Source: a virus
Strand: one strand, 5' to 3'
DNA length: 64,000 nucleotides
IMG/VR virus record: IMGVR_UViG_3300032325_000466
Coordinates: 62,001 to 126,000 of that record
Both the position numbers and the translations under genes were made by a program. Positions 1 to 7,245 of the stretch are shown piece by piece (within the stretch, counting starts at the first letter, position 1; every line of letters begins with the position of its first letter). Under the pieces are notes generated by a model. It was not told the DNA's origin and searched no databases. It saw only the letters and a list, made by a program, of their open reading frames with translations.

Positions 1-260
1 CCAGTTGCACCAGTTGGATTTTTTCCACCACCTGCTTTACATGTAGTTCCATTAAAAGAAGAATCCTCTCCGGCGCCAGTGGCGGGACCTGGGGAGAAAC
101 AGCCTCCCCCACCAATACATAGTACTGAAACGCTTGTAACTCCATCGGGAACTGTCCAACTATATGTTCCTGGGGTAGTGTAAGCTTGAGCACCGGTTGG
201 TGGAGGTTGACCGGAAAGTGTGATACCAGAAAGAGTGATATTTTCAAATATAATTGGCAT
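1..260 (-). CDS. Glycine-rich tail/adhesin-like protein, N-terminal part (cut by window edge)
   Basis: The reading frame starts at the ATG complementary to 258-260 and runs off the left edge, so only about 86 residues are visible. It opens MPIIFENITLSG and continues through a proline/threonine stretch to YTTPGTYSWTVPDGVTSVSV, then a run of glycines. This pattern (a short beta segment followed by Gly-rich repeats) is common in phage tail-fibre tips and other glycine-rich virion proteins, so a distal fibre or adhesin role is likely but inferred. An AGGA ribosome-binding site lies about 10 bases before the ATG and a late promoter-like GATAAATA lies upstream. It is the last gene of the minus-strand head block seen here and is separated from gp23 by a homing endonuclease gene. 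Confidence 0.65.
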   Translation of the reverse strand, partial: MPIIFENITLSGITLSGQPPPTGAQAYTTPGTYSWTVPDGVTSVSVLCIGGGGCFSPGPATGAGEDSSFNGTTCKAGGGKNPTGAT

Positions 261-283
261 TTTAAAAATCCTGTATTAGTTTA

Positions 284-291
284 TATTTATC
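284..291 (-). promoter_or_regulatory. Late promoter-like element GATAAATA
   Basis: GATAAATA on the minus strand matches the T4 late -10 consensus TATAAATA at seven of eight positions. Initiation six bases downstream would give an 18-base leader that includes the AGGA of the glycine-rich protein gene. Confidence 0.5.
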
Positions 292-325
292 TCATTTTGA
301 ATATACTCTATGATATAGCTTTAAC

Positions 326-1090
326 TCAACGCTTTTTACAGTTGTCTCCGTGCCACCTTGTGTAGTTACTTGGACCTACAACTATTCCACAATGTTCACA
401 TGTCTTTTGTAAATCAGGTCTACGATTTGGATTATTTTCAGAAAATTCTTTCTTCATTCTTTCAGCCATTCTATCTCCAAATCCTTTTGGTTTTTTAACT
501 CCTTTTAATTTCACAGACCTTATTTGTTTTTGTTCTTCGCTCATTGGGCCTTTAGGTTTACCCTTCGAGGCTAGTGACATTAGTTTTTTAGTTTCATCAC
601 TTCTTTTTTGTCCTGTGACTTTATCAATTCTTTTTCTTTGTCCTTCAGCTTGTTTAACAGGATCTATTTTTCTATTACGAGTTCGTTCTCTATGCTGTTC
701 TAAATCTTCGCCTTCTAATTTTAGACCTTTGTTCCAAGCTTTGCGGCCCTTCATTTTTTTACTATGGTTCTCTGCATGTTCTATTCTATACTTTTCATAC
801 ACTCTTGCTGTTATTTTTGTATGATAACGTTCTTGATATCTATTTTCTGCTTTCATTCCATTGAGTGCATATAGCATCTTACTTCTGTCATCACCTTCAG
901 TCATCTTAATAAGTAGCCAATGACATATAAAGTGTTCTCTTGCTGTTAGATCCACTAAGTTTTCTTTGTCATTACTACCACCTAATGATTGTGGTATAAT
1001 ATGATGCGTTTCGGTGTAACCCTCTGTAATGCGTTGTTTGGCATTAGAAGTTATTCTATAATAGCGTTTGGAGTATTTGTTAGTAAGCAT
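326..1090 (-). CDS. HNH homing endonuclease with NUMOD-like repeats
   Basis: Predicted free-standing homing endonuclease of 254 residues. The HNH core is near the N-terminus: a THHIIPQSLGG segment, then N-x-x-x-L-V and a final H in AREHFICHWLL. The middle is very basic and carries NUMOD3-like DNA-binding repeats (KGRKAWNKGLKL, SKGKPKGPMSEEQ, KLKGVKKPKGFG). The C-terminus has a CEHC...H-x4-C zinc-finger-like pair. The frame could open eight codons earlier at 1114, but the ATG at 1090 is preferred because a TATAAATA late element lies exactly five bases before it and would overlap a longer coding region. It sits between the glycine-rich protein gene and gp23, a typical place for a mobile endonuclease beside an essential gene. 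Its target is unknown. Confidence 0.85.
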   Translation of the reverse strand: MLTNKYSKRYYRITSNAKQRITEGYTETHHIIPQSLGGSNDKENLVDLTAREHFICHWLLIKMTEGDDRSKMLYALNGMKAENRYQERYHTKITARVYEKYRIEHAENHSKKMKGRKAWNKGLKLEGEDLEQHRERTRNRKIDPVKQAEGQRKRIDKVTGQKRSDETKKLMSLASKGKPKGPMSEEQKQIRSVKLKGVKKPKGFGDRMAERMKKEFSENNPNRRPDLQKTCEHCGIVVGPSNYTRWHGDNCKKR

Positions 1091-1095
1091 AATTT

Positions 1096-1103
1096 TATTT
1101 ATA
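1096..1103 (-). promoter_or_regulatory. Late promoter TATAAATA, five bases before the HNH start codon
   Basis: A perfect T4 late consensus on the minus strand. With T4 geometry (element at -13 to -6) the transcript would begin at the A of the ATG at 1090, giving a leaderless message. Confidence 0.65.
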
Positions 1104-1136
1104 CATAATAACATCTTTCAGTGATTTTAGATACAG

Positions 1137-1160
1137 AAATGGGCACCAAAGTGCCCATTT
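1137..1160 (-). terminator. Hairpin terminator after gp23
   Basis: A perfect 10-bp stem (AAATGGGCAC, loop CAAA, GTGCCCATTT) lies just past the end of gp23. The uracil run is stronger when read on the plus strand (ATTTTTATT), so it may work in both directions. It most likely ends the gp23 message. Confidence 0.65.
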
Positions 1161-1202
1161 TTATTTGCTTCAAAATTCAGTTTATCACTGAAAAGTGAAA
1201 TT

Positions 1203-2399
1203 TTATTGGAATGTAAGGTTCTGAACTGCAATTTCTCCCACATAATCAGCCGCATTACCAAAACTGCTTGCGGTGTTAGTGAGTTCTATGTAGCCATATC
1301 TTGTCATAAAGCTAACTACTGGTTCGAAGGTGTTAGGATCTAGAACAACACCACTGCTCATTAGAGGAATATATGGGCAATAGAAAGCTGCCGCATCTGT
1401 CTCTGATGAACCCTTATAACCAACTAGTACTGGCTGTGTGTCAGGAGCGTAAGAGTTAACGAATACACGCATTGCACCGTTTAGTGTACCAACGAACTTG
1501 GTGTTTGTTGGAGCTTCGAATGTACCTTCTGTTGTACGAGCAAATGCTGATGTTGTAGCACTTTGTAGAACAGTTAGTGAAGCTGGTGAAACAACGGCCC
1601 AATTACCTGCACCGCGACGAGTACGCTGTGCGATTAGGTTAGCAACACGATTGATTAGAACTGCTAAAGCAGCATGTTCGTCACCAACGTATGTAGCTGT
1701 ACCTGATACAGTAGCTTGGTTGAATGTGTATTCAGTTGAAGCTAGAGTAGCTAGAGATAATAGAATCTCTTGGTCAATTTCAGCAGTAATTTCTTGAGCT
1801 AGAGCAGCCATGATTTCTGCTTCAACGTCGATGCCATGTTGTGACTGAGCATCTTGTGCAGCTTCGAATGTCCAACGAGCTTGTAGCTTGCGTGACTTAG
1901 CTTCGACAGCTTGACGTAGAATTTGTACTGAAATTTGCTTACCGCCATTGCCTTCAAGAACAGCAGTATTATTACCAGTGTAACCACTAGCAGTACTACT
2001 ATTCTGTGGTGTGCGAGAATAAGCCTGTGCAATTAAGAATGGGCTTAGAGCTTCTTGACCAGCTACTACTGATGTTTGTGCTGCTGAGTTGTCAGTTAAA
2101 TTCTGAGCATAGCGAACACGAAGAGTATGAATCTGACCAACTGGTCCTGTCATTGGCTGAACGCCTACCAATTCGTTAGCGATAACGGTTGGCATAACAC
2201 GACGGATTACTGGTAGAATAACGCGGTTTAGAGTTGCGATATTACCAGCTGTAGTTGTACCGGCTGAACTTTCAGCTAGTAGTTGTTTTTTGGTGTTTTC
2301 TAAAATAACACCCATTGTTGAACGGCGAGTTCCTTTTAAGCCTTCTAACAGGGCCTCTTTGGTCTCTCCCCAACGGCTTTCTAATAGTACTTTTGACAT
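1203..2399 (-). CDS. gp23: Major capsid protein (gp23-like)
   Basis: T4-type major head protein of 398 residues that forms the hexamers of the icosahedral shell. Recognised by the conserved stretch around residues 60-95 (VILPVIRRVMPTVIANELVG, then VQPMTGPVGQIHTLRVRY), by its size, and by its place at the end of a gp20-21-22-23 order. The N-terminal 43 residues are basic/helical and end in L-A-E (41-43), which fits the L/I-x-E cleavage consensus of the gp21 protease, so the mature protein probably begins at Ser44. A strong AGGAGA ribosome-binding site precedes the ATG. It lies 31 bases after gp22 and is followed by a strong hairpin, as expected for a highly expressed late gene. Confidence 0.95.
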   Translation of the reverse strand: MSKVLLESRWGETKEALLEGLKGTRRSTMGVILENTKKQLLAESSAGTTTAGNIATLNRVILPVIRRVMPTVIANELVGVQPMTGPVGQIHTLRVRYAQNLTDNSAAQTSVVAGQEALSPFLIAQAYSRTPQNSSTASGYTGNNTAVLEGNGGKQISVQILRQAVEAKSRKLQARWTFEAAQDAQSQHGIDVEAEIMAALAQEITAEIDQEILLSLATLASTEYTFNQATVSGTATYVGDEHAALAVLINRVANLIAQRTRRGAGNWAVVSPASLTVLQSATTSAFARTTEGTFEAPTNTKFVGTLNGAMRVFVNSYAPDTQPVLVGYKGSSETDAAAFYCPYIPLMSSGVVLDPNTFEPVVSFMTRYGYIELTNTASSFGNAADYVGEIAVQNLTFQ

Positions 2400-2429
2400 T
2401 TTATGTTTCTCCTAAATATATGTCGTAAA

Positions 2430-3524
2430 TTAAAGCCCTGCTAGGCGTTTGATATCGATAACGTTATCACGTCCTTCGACTTCAACTTCCTGTTTGGCAG
2501 CTTTATCCCCAGTTACTTCTACCACGCTCTCACTGATAATAGCTTTAGACTTCTTTTCAGCTCCTGTGTTTAGAACTGCTGGTAGATATTTGTCGAAAGT
2601 GGCTTTCAATTTTGTTGTTGGCACGCTTTCTAGTAAGTTTTGCATTACTTTTGCTTTTTCATCATTTAATGAACCTAGCAATTCTGTCAATGTCTTTTCA
2701 CGAACATTGCTTTCTTTGATAATGCGAACTTCACGTTCTTTTGTTTCAATCAGCTTTTGTGAATCTTTAGCTGACTTGATGGCTTCGGCTAGTTGATTAT
2801 CTTTATGCGCTAGCTGTTGCATTAGTTTGCGAGTTTCAGCTTTCTCACTTAAATGAGTAACACTAAATTCACCTGCAAATGCTTCAAATAGACGACGACC
2901 AAAGTTATTTTCTTTTGCCGTTTTGATATCTTCTTTCAACTGTCCTAACTCACCCTTTAGTTGACTTGTTACAGCAGCATTCAATCTTCTAGCACTTTCA
3001 GCTACAAAACGAGCTTTTAGTGATTCTAATTGTTTGCGACCTTCAGCTACTAACTTGACCTTAGCTTCAACAACTGCTTGCTTGTCTTGTGCGAATTCTT
3101 TAATTTCGCGGGCAAGAGCGTGAACAATAAATTGCTCTAGCTTTTGTTGACTTTCTTTTTGAATCTTACGATCAGAGCGTAATTCTTTAATTTCTTCAGC
3201 TAGTTTAGTAACCATGAAATCATTGAACTTTGTTGCGCTTTCGCGTAATTTTACTTGTGCTTTCACACGGTCTTCATTCATTGCTTGTCTTTCAACTTGA
3301 AATTCTTGAATCTCAGTTGTTAGGCCTTCTGTAATCATTTTGTCAAGGGCTTCTACCATAACACTACGATCATGCTCATAGCGTTGTGCGAATTCTTCTC
3401 TTAATTCTGCGCGTACCTGTTCACGAGCTTCTACCAATTTAGATTCCCATGCTTCGCTGATAGCTTGGCTAGTTTCTTCGTTGATGATTCCGCTTTCAAG
3501 TAGTGGCTTTATAGCATCAAACAT
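2430..3524 (-). CDS. gp22: Prohead core scaffolding protein (gp22-like)
   Basis: Internal scaffold of 364 residues around which the prohead shell assembles, destroyed later by the gp21 protease. Called from position between protease and capsid genes and from composition: nearly all helical and charged, with long coiled-coil stretches (about residues 15-290) rich in E, K, Q and R, and almost no Cys or aromatic residues. Several L/I-x-E sites could be protease targets. The start lies three bases after the gp21 stop, so the two are almost certainly cotranscribed and translationally coupled. Sequence similarity among gp22 proteins is low, so the call depends heavily on gene order. Confidence 0.85.
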   Translation of the reverse strand: MFDAIKPLLESGIINEETSQAISEAWESKLVEAREQVRAELREEFAQRYEHDRSVMVEALDKMITEGLTTEIQEFQVERQAMNEDRVKAQVKLRESATKFNDFMVTKLAEEIKELRSDRKIQKESQQKLEQFIVHALAREIKEFAQDKQAVVEAKVKLVAEGRKQLESLKARFVAESARRLNAAVTSQLKGELGQLKEDIKTAKENNFGRRLFEAFAGEFSVTHLSEKAETRKLMQQLAHKDNQLAEAIKSAKDSQKLIETKEREVRIIKESNVREKTLTELLGSLNDEKAKVMQNLLESVPTTKLKATFDKYLPAVLNTGAEKKSKAIISESVVEVTGDKAAKQEVEVEGRDNVIDIKRLAGL

Positions 3525-3527
3525 GCT

Positions 3528-4175
3528 TTATTCCCCTTTGTTAATCTTGAGGTCCTTAATAAGACGAACCACTTCGTCTTTTAGGTATCTCTGTACTTTT
3601 CTGTCGCCTTGAGCGCCCTTAGCTATATCCAACATCTTATGACCATGTTTCATATTCATAAGAGATTCATAAATTGCTTTCGGATAAGCATTTGGTGCGC
3701 TTGGCTGTGCGACGATATCCACAGTGACAATTTCAAAGTCACTTACTTTGCCATCCATATCGTTCACGTTTCCGCTACCTCGACTAGATACGCCAAGTTT
3801 TACACCACTCTCCAACATGGTAGCGACTAACTGCCCCATTGGAGTTGGTAAAATCTTTAGTTTTCCGAATCCATTAGCACCGTCCATCCACATTTGAGTA
3901 ATCATATGTGAAACGCGATCTAAATTGATTTTTAAATCATCTGGGTGATCTACTTCACCTAGAACTGAATAGCCTTCGCTAATTTGTTGATTTAGTGTGC
4001 TAACCGCTGACTCAATTTCAGATACGGGGTAAATGCGCTCATTGGCATTTTTAACCCCGCCCTGAATGAAAATCCCCTTCATATAAAGAGATTTTTTGTC
4101 TCCATCTTCCTTGACAGATTCGACCACCATACTAGCGCGGTCGAATGTCAAGTGTTCTTTTAGATACAAAGCCAT
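3528..4175 (-). CDS. gp21: Prohead maturation protease (gp21-like, S21 family)
   Basis: Serine protease of 215 residues that cleaves the core and capsid proteins during head maturation. The fold signature is visible: N-terminal strand with the substrate-binding segment NANERIYP (44-50), catalytic His77 in GEVDHPD, and catalytic Ser130 or 131 in GVSSRGSG, followed by the DFEIVTVDIVAQPSAP segment that supplies the acidic member. These match the herpesvirus-like protease fold of T4 gp21. It is encoded between an acidic core-type gene and gp22, spaced 15 and 3 bases, so the block is one transcription unit. Confidence 0.93.
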   Translation of the reverse strand: MALYLKEHLTFDRASMVVESVKEDGDKKSLYMKGIFIQGGVKNANERIYPVSEIESAVSTLNQQISEGYSVLGEVDHPDDLKINLDRVSHMITQMWMDGANGFGKLKILPTPMGQLVATMLESGVKLGVSSRGSGNVNDMDGKVSDFEIVTVDIVAQPSAPNAYPKAIYESLMNMKHGHKMLDIAKGAQGDRKVQRYLKDEVVRLIKDLKINKGE

Positions 4176-4190
4176 GGTCTAATAGAATTC

Positions 4191-5030
4191 TTATTTACGC
4201 TTGCGTGATTCAGCTACTGGGCTTTTGGTATTAGTACCAGCAGCTTGAGTTGTAGTTGGCTTAGGTGCTGCCATTAAATCTTGATTTCTTTGTGCTGGTG
4301 AATTTTTCCAGTTGGTAGCATCTTTAACTTGACCTTCGCCCTTTGAGTATGCATTGCTTGGGCCTTTTGGACCTGTTGGAACTGATTCAGTATTACCTGA
4401 GAATTTTACTGGACGACTTGCCATTCCAGCTTGTCCTGAGTTATCAGCATATGTACTCTTTGGTTGTGAACCATTGTCACCACCAATCTTTGAACCATAT
4501 AGACCTTTCATTTGTTGAAGTTGAATAGCTTCCATCATTGCTTCTTCTTCATCATTATCTTGTTCCATATCTTTAGTTAAATCTTCACCATCTTCTTCTG
4601 CTTCGTCATCAAACTCAGCATCGGATTCATCATCAGATTCATCTTCGGAACCCATGATTTCTTCGAACTCAGCCATTAGTTGGTCTAGTTTATCTTCTAG
4701 GTCAACTACGCGATCTTCTAGTTCTTCAGAATCTTCTTCATCATCAGAATCCATGTCGATGTCCATCATTTCATCTTCACCGTCATCCATGTCATCGAAT
4801 TCTAAATCTTCCTCTTCTTCGGACATACCTTCTTCTTCCATACCTATTTCGTCCATTAGTTGACCAACTTCACCAACGTACATAGAGTTTTCATCCATGC
4901 TGTCATCCATCATTGACTCATAGATTTCGCGTGATTTCTCAACTACGATATCATGAAATAGCGCACGAGCTTGTTCTTCATTCTCATTGATAATTAGATC
5001 AATAAGTTTTTCAAATTTTCTGTTATCCAT
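4191..5030 (-). CDS. Highly acidic prohead core-type protein
   Basis: A 279-residue protein between gp20 and gp21, where T4 has the small core genes 67 and 68. Residues 1-55 are helical; about 45-165 is extremely acidic (long runs of Asp/Glu with Met and Ser); the C-terminal third is a low-complexity Gly/Ser/Asn/Pro/Lys tail ending in SRKRK. A role as an internal head or core component, perhaps cleaved by gp21, is inferred from location and charge; T4 gp67 is also acidic but much shorter. The start has an AGGAGA ribosome-binding site. A late-type ACTAAATA lies 37 bases upstream of the ATG. Confidence 0.6.
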   Translation of the reverse strand: MDNRKFEKLIDLIINENEEQARALFHDIVVEKSREIYESMMDDSMDENSMYVGEVGQLMDEIGMEEEGMSEEEEDLEFDDMDDGEDEMMDIDMDSDDEEDSEELEDRVVDLEDKLDQLMAEFEEIMGSEDESDDESDAEFDDEAEEDGEDLTKDMEQDNDEEEAMMEAIQLQQMKGLYGSKIGGDNGSQPKSTYADNSGQAGMASRPVKFSGNTESVPTGPKGPSNAYSKGEGQVKDATNWKNSPAQRNQDLMAAPKPTTTQAAGTNTKSPVAESRKRK

Positions 5031-5067
5031 TATAAATTTCTCCTAATAGAAATGGCTTTGTATGAGA

Positions 5068-5075
5068 TATTTAGT
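5068..5075 (-). promoter_or_regulatory. Late promoter-like element ACTAAATA
   Basis: The minus-strand ACTAAATA upstream of the acidic core gene recurs before gp20 and before the tape-measure gene, so it may be a variant of the late element TATAAATA. Confidence 0.4.
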
Positions 5076-5126
5076 GTGTAGTTAAAAAAACAACGCAATA
5101 AGTGCTATTTTTTAACTTTTATTGTG

Positions 5127-5151
5127 AAAACTACATTACAACCGTAGTTTT
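5127..5151 (-). terminator. Weak hairpin downstream of the 77-residue gene
   Basis: An 8-bp inverted repeat, AAAACTAC and GTAGTTTT, around a 9-base loop lies just past the stop at 5160. On the minus strand the 3' arm ends in TTTT. A second AT-only inverted repeat lies at about 5082-5117. Both are modest. Confidence 0.35.
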
Positions 5152-5159
5152 ATTGATTT

Positions 5160-5393
5160 TTATAGAGAGGGAGCGGCGCCTTCGGCTGCGGCCGGTGCAC
5201 CGTATTGTTGATGGATTTTTTTAAGATATTTTACTTTTTCATAATTACGAACATCAGTCATCTTTCGTAATTTACGAATTTGTTTAAGAGTTAATTTAGT
5301 CTTTCGGCTTTCTTTCCATTTTGGACTACTGTGGTCAGAAGCCACATCTTGGTATCCGGGAATCGCAGCGTTGAACATTTCTAATAGTCGCAT
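5160..5393 (-). CDS. Small basic head protein between gp20 and the core genes
   Basis: A 77-residue protein located directly after gp20. The central part (about residues 24-65) is strongly basic and helical (KWKESRKTKLTLKQIRKLRK, then KYLKKIHQQYG) and the tail is Ala/Gly/Pro rich. The location matches the small T4 head-core genes 67/68, and a basic protein of this type is common beside gp20 in marine T4-like phages as I recall, but its function is unknown. A GATAAATA late element lies 17 bases before the ATG and AGGA serves as ribosome-binding site, so it can be transcribed separately from gp20. Confidence 0.7.
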   Translation of the reverse strand: MRLLEMFNAAIPGYQDVASDHSSPKWKESRKTKLTLKQIRKLRKMTDVRNYEKVKYLKKIHQQYGAPAAAEGAAPSL

Positions 5394-5410
5394 TTTTATG
5401 TCCTATATAG

Positions 5411-5418
5411 TATTTATC
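5411..5418 (-). promoter_or_regulatory. Late promoter-like element GATAAATA
   Basis: The minus-strand GATAAATA is placed to give a short leader containing AGGA for the small basic head protein gene. Confidence 0.5.
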
Positions 5419-5426
5419 AAATAAAA

Positions 5427-7226
5427 TTATATTGCGCCTGGTGGAGCTCCAACGGCGCCGGCGGCTTCAGGTGATCCAGGGGTTGGAGTATTTACAGGAG
5501 CAATAATTTCAGGTGCTTCGCCTTCAGGTTGCTCGGCTGCTTCAGCCTCTTCACCAGTATCAATATCACTTTGAATATCACCTGAACTAATACCAATACT
5601 TCGTAGATCATTGCCTTTTGGTTCAATATCAACTTCTTTGTTATTTTCTTCACGCCACATTTTTTCGTTTTTGTTGATTTCTTCTTCAGTTAATCCCAAG
5701 AATCTTTCTAGTGCAAATCGCTTGCTTATATAGGGATATTGTTCTATTGAAGAAAATGTAGATACTCTAGCAGTATCCATTTCTGCTTGACGATAACTTG
5801 CAAAGTTTTGCGGTGGATTAAATTCTAGTGCGAATAAACCAGAATCAATGTTTAGGCCGCGCCATCTTAAAAATAGTTTAAACTCATCATCTAGCTTTCT
5901 ACAAATATATCCCTGCAATCTTTCACAGTATTGGTTGAATCTAAACTCTTGAATCATGGCAGTACCAACTCTACCATCACTAAGTGGGGTAGCATTATCG
6001 TCAGGACCAGTTGGTAAGTATGAACTTGGTACTCGCAATCCACGAGCTAATCTGTTATTAAAGTAGCGCAGATCATCAATCTCACCCAAATTCTGACCAC
6101 CGGGTAACATTTCTACAGTACTTCCTCTACCATCTGCTGTAACTGGGAAGAAATAATCTTCATTCATACTCAGTGGATTATAGGTAGCATCAACTATCGC
6201 TTGACCACCCTGTATGCTTGGAATCCTACGCTGATGTATTTCATTTTTAACACGATCAACGAATGCCATGGCCATGTGTGATGGCATATTACCAACGTCA
6301 ATCTTAAACATTCTGCGCTCAGGTGCTCGCTGAACACGATAAATTAAAATTGCATCTTCTAATAATTCTTTTTGTTTATAAACTTTAAAGATGTTTTCTA
6401 GTATGGACTGACCAAATGGCCAAAATCTATCTAGACCCTCAGTTAAACTTAAATGAACCACGTGCTTAGAATCAATAGCAGATTCGTTAAATCCCAATGA
6501 AAATCTACTACCTGTAGTGTTATATGGCATAGCAGGTACTGTATAGCCACCACTTCCACCACCGCCACCTGTACCACCTAATCCAGTTGCTGGATTGGCT
6601 GCAAAGTCAGTATTTGTTTTTTGAGCTACGGTTAGATTTTCCAAGTTAATGTTAATATCTTTGATAACATACTGTTCAGGTTTTTTACCCTCACTTTCAT
6701 TAACAATTACTTTAATAACTTTGGTCATATCTACCCAGTATAGCTTAAAGTTTTCTGGATCTCTAACAAATACTTGATCACCATATTTCACAGTGTTTCT
6801 AAATATTTTGAATATTCTAGTATCCATTTCATTTAGTTTACACCATTGCTGTAGCTGAGTTTTTAATAGTTCAATCTCATGTGGAGTAGGATCTTCTTTG
6901 AATTTTAATGCAAATGGAGTTTGATTGTGTTCGTTCTTTTGGGTACTAAACTCTGAAATGATATCTAAACATGCGTTGATTTCAGCATCTACGTCCATCA
7001 TTTCATATTGATTATAGCGTTCGATACGATTTGGGTGACCTGTATAAACTTCTGGTAATCTGCTACCATAGTTTTTATAACCAAATTCGTTATTGTCCCA
7101 ACCACCAGTAGGCGATCCATTTTGTCCTGGACTACCATTCCAAGCGCCTTTATTGCTATTTCCGCCCGAAATTGGGCTCATGGTGCCTGTTGCGTTTATT
7201 CTAGTAAATCGTTTTTTGTAGGTCAT
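5427..7226 (-). CDS. gp20: Portal vertex protein (gp20-like)
   Basis: A 599-residue portal subunit; twelve copies form the DNA gate at the head vertex and the docking point for the terminase and neck. Recognised by the conserved N-terminal portal segment (LPEVYTGHPNRIERYNQYEM, DAEINACLDIISEF), the RMFKIDVGNMP region, and the long helical C-terminal half with LARGLRVPSSYLPTG. The first 40 residues are Gly/Asn/Ser rich and the last 60 are acidic and Pro/Ala rich, both probably disordered. It begins the head block that continues to gp23. ACTAAATA lies four bases before the ATG, so transcription may start at or next to the initiation codon. Confidence 0.94.
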   Translation of the reverse strand: MTYKKRFTRINATGTMSPISGGNSNKGAWNGSPGQNGSPTGGWDNNEFGYKNYGSRLPEVYTGHPNRIERYNQYEMMDVDAEINACLDIISEFSTQKNEHNQTPFALKFKEDPTPHEIELLKTQLQQWCKLNEMDTRIFKIFRNTVKYGDQVFVRDPENFKLYWVDMTKVIKVIVNESEGKKPEQYVIKDININLENLTVAQKTNTDFAANPATGLGGTGGGGGSGGYTVPAMPYNTTGSRFSLGFNESAIDSKHVVHLSLTEGLDRFWPFGQSILENIFKVYKQKELLEDAILIYRVQRAPERRMFKIDVGNMPSHMAMAFVDRVKNEIHQRRIPSIQGGQAIVDATYNPLSMNEDYFFPVTADGRGSTVEMLPGGQNLGEIDDLRYFNNRLARGLRVPSSYLPTGPDDNATPLSDGRVGTAMIQEFRFNQYCERLQGYICRKLDDEFKLFLRWRGLNIDSGLFALEFNPPQNFASYRQAEMDTARVSTFSSIEQYPYISKRFALERFLGLTEEEINKNEKMWREENNKEVDIEPKGNDLRSIGISSGDIQSDIDTGEEAEAAEQPEGEAPEIIAPVNTPTPGSPEAAGAVGAPPGAI

Positions 7227-7230
7227 AGAG

Positions 7231-7238
7231 TATTTAGT
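7231..7238 (-). promoter_or_regulatory. Late promoter-like element ACTAAATA before gp20
   Basis: ACTAAATA on the minus strand, four bases from the gp20 ATG. It is one base closer than the six N5 cases elsewhere, so it is a near match to the leaderless arrangement rather than an exact one. Confidence 0.4.
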
Positions 7239-7245
7239 ATTAAAG

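Noticed and set aside
4654-4863. A plus-strand serine-rich frame opposite the acidic core gene.
   Set aside because: It is the shadow of GAT/GAA codons; the minus-strand frame has the operon context and a ribosome-binding site.
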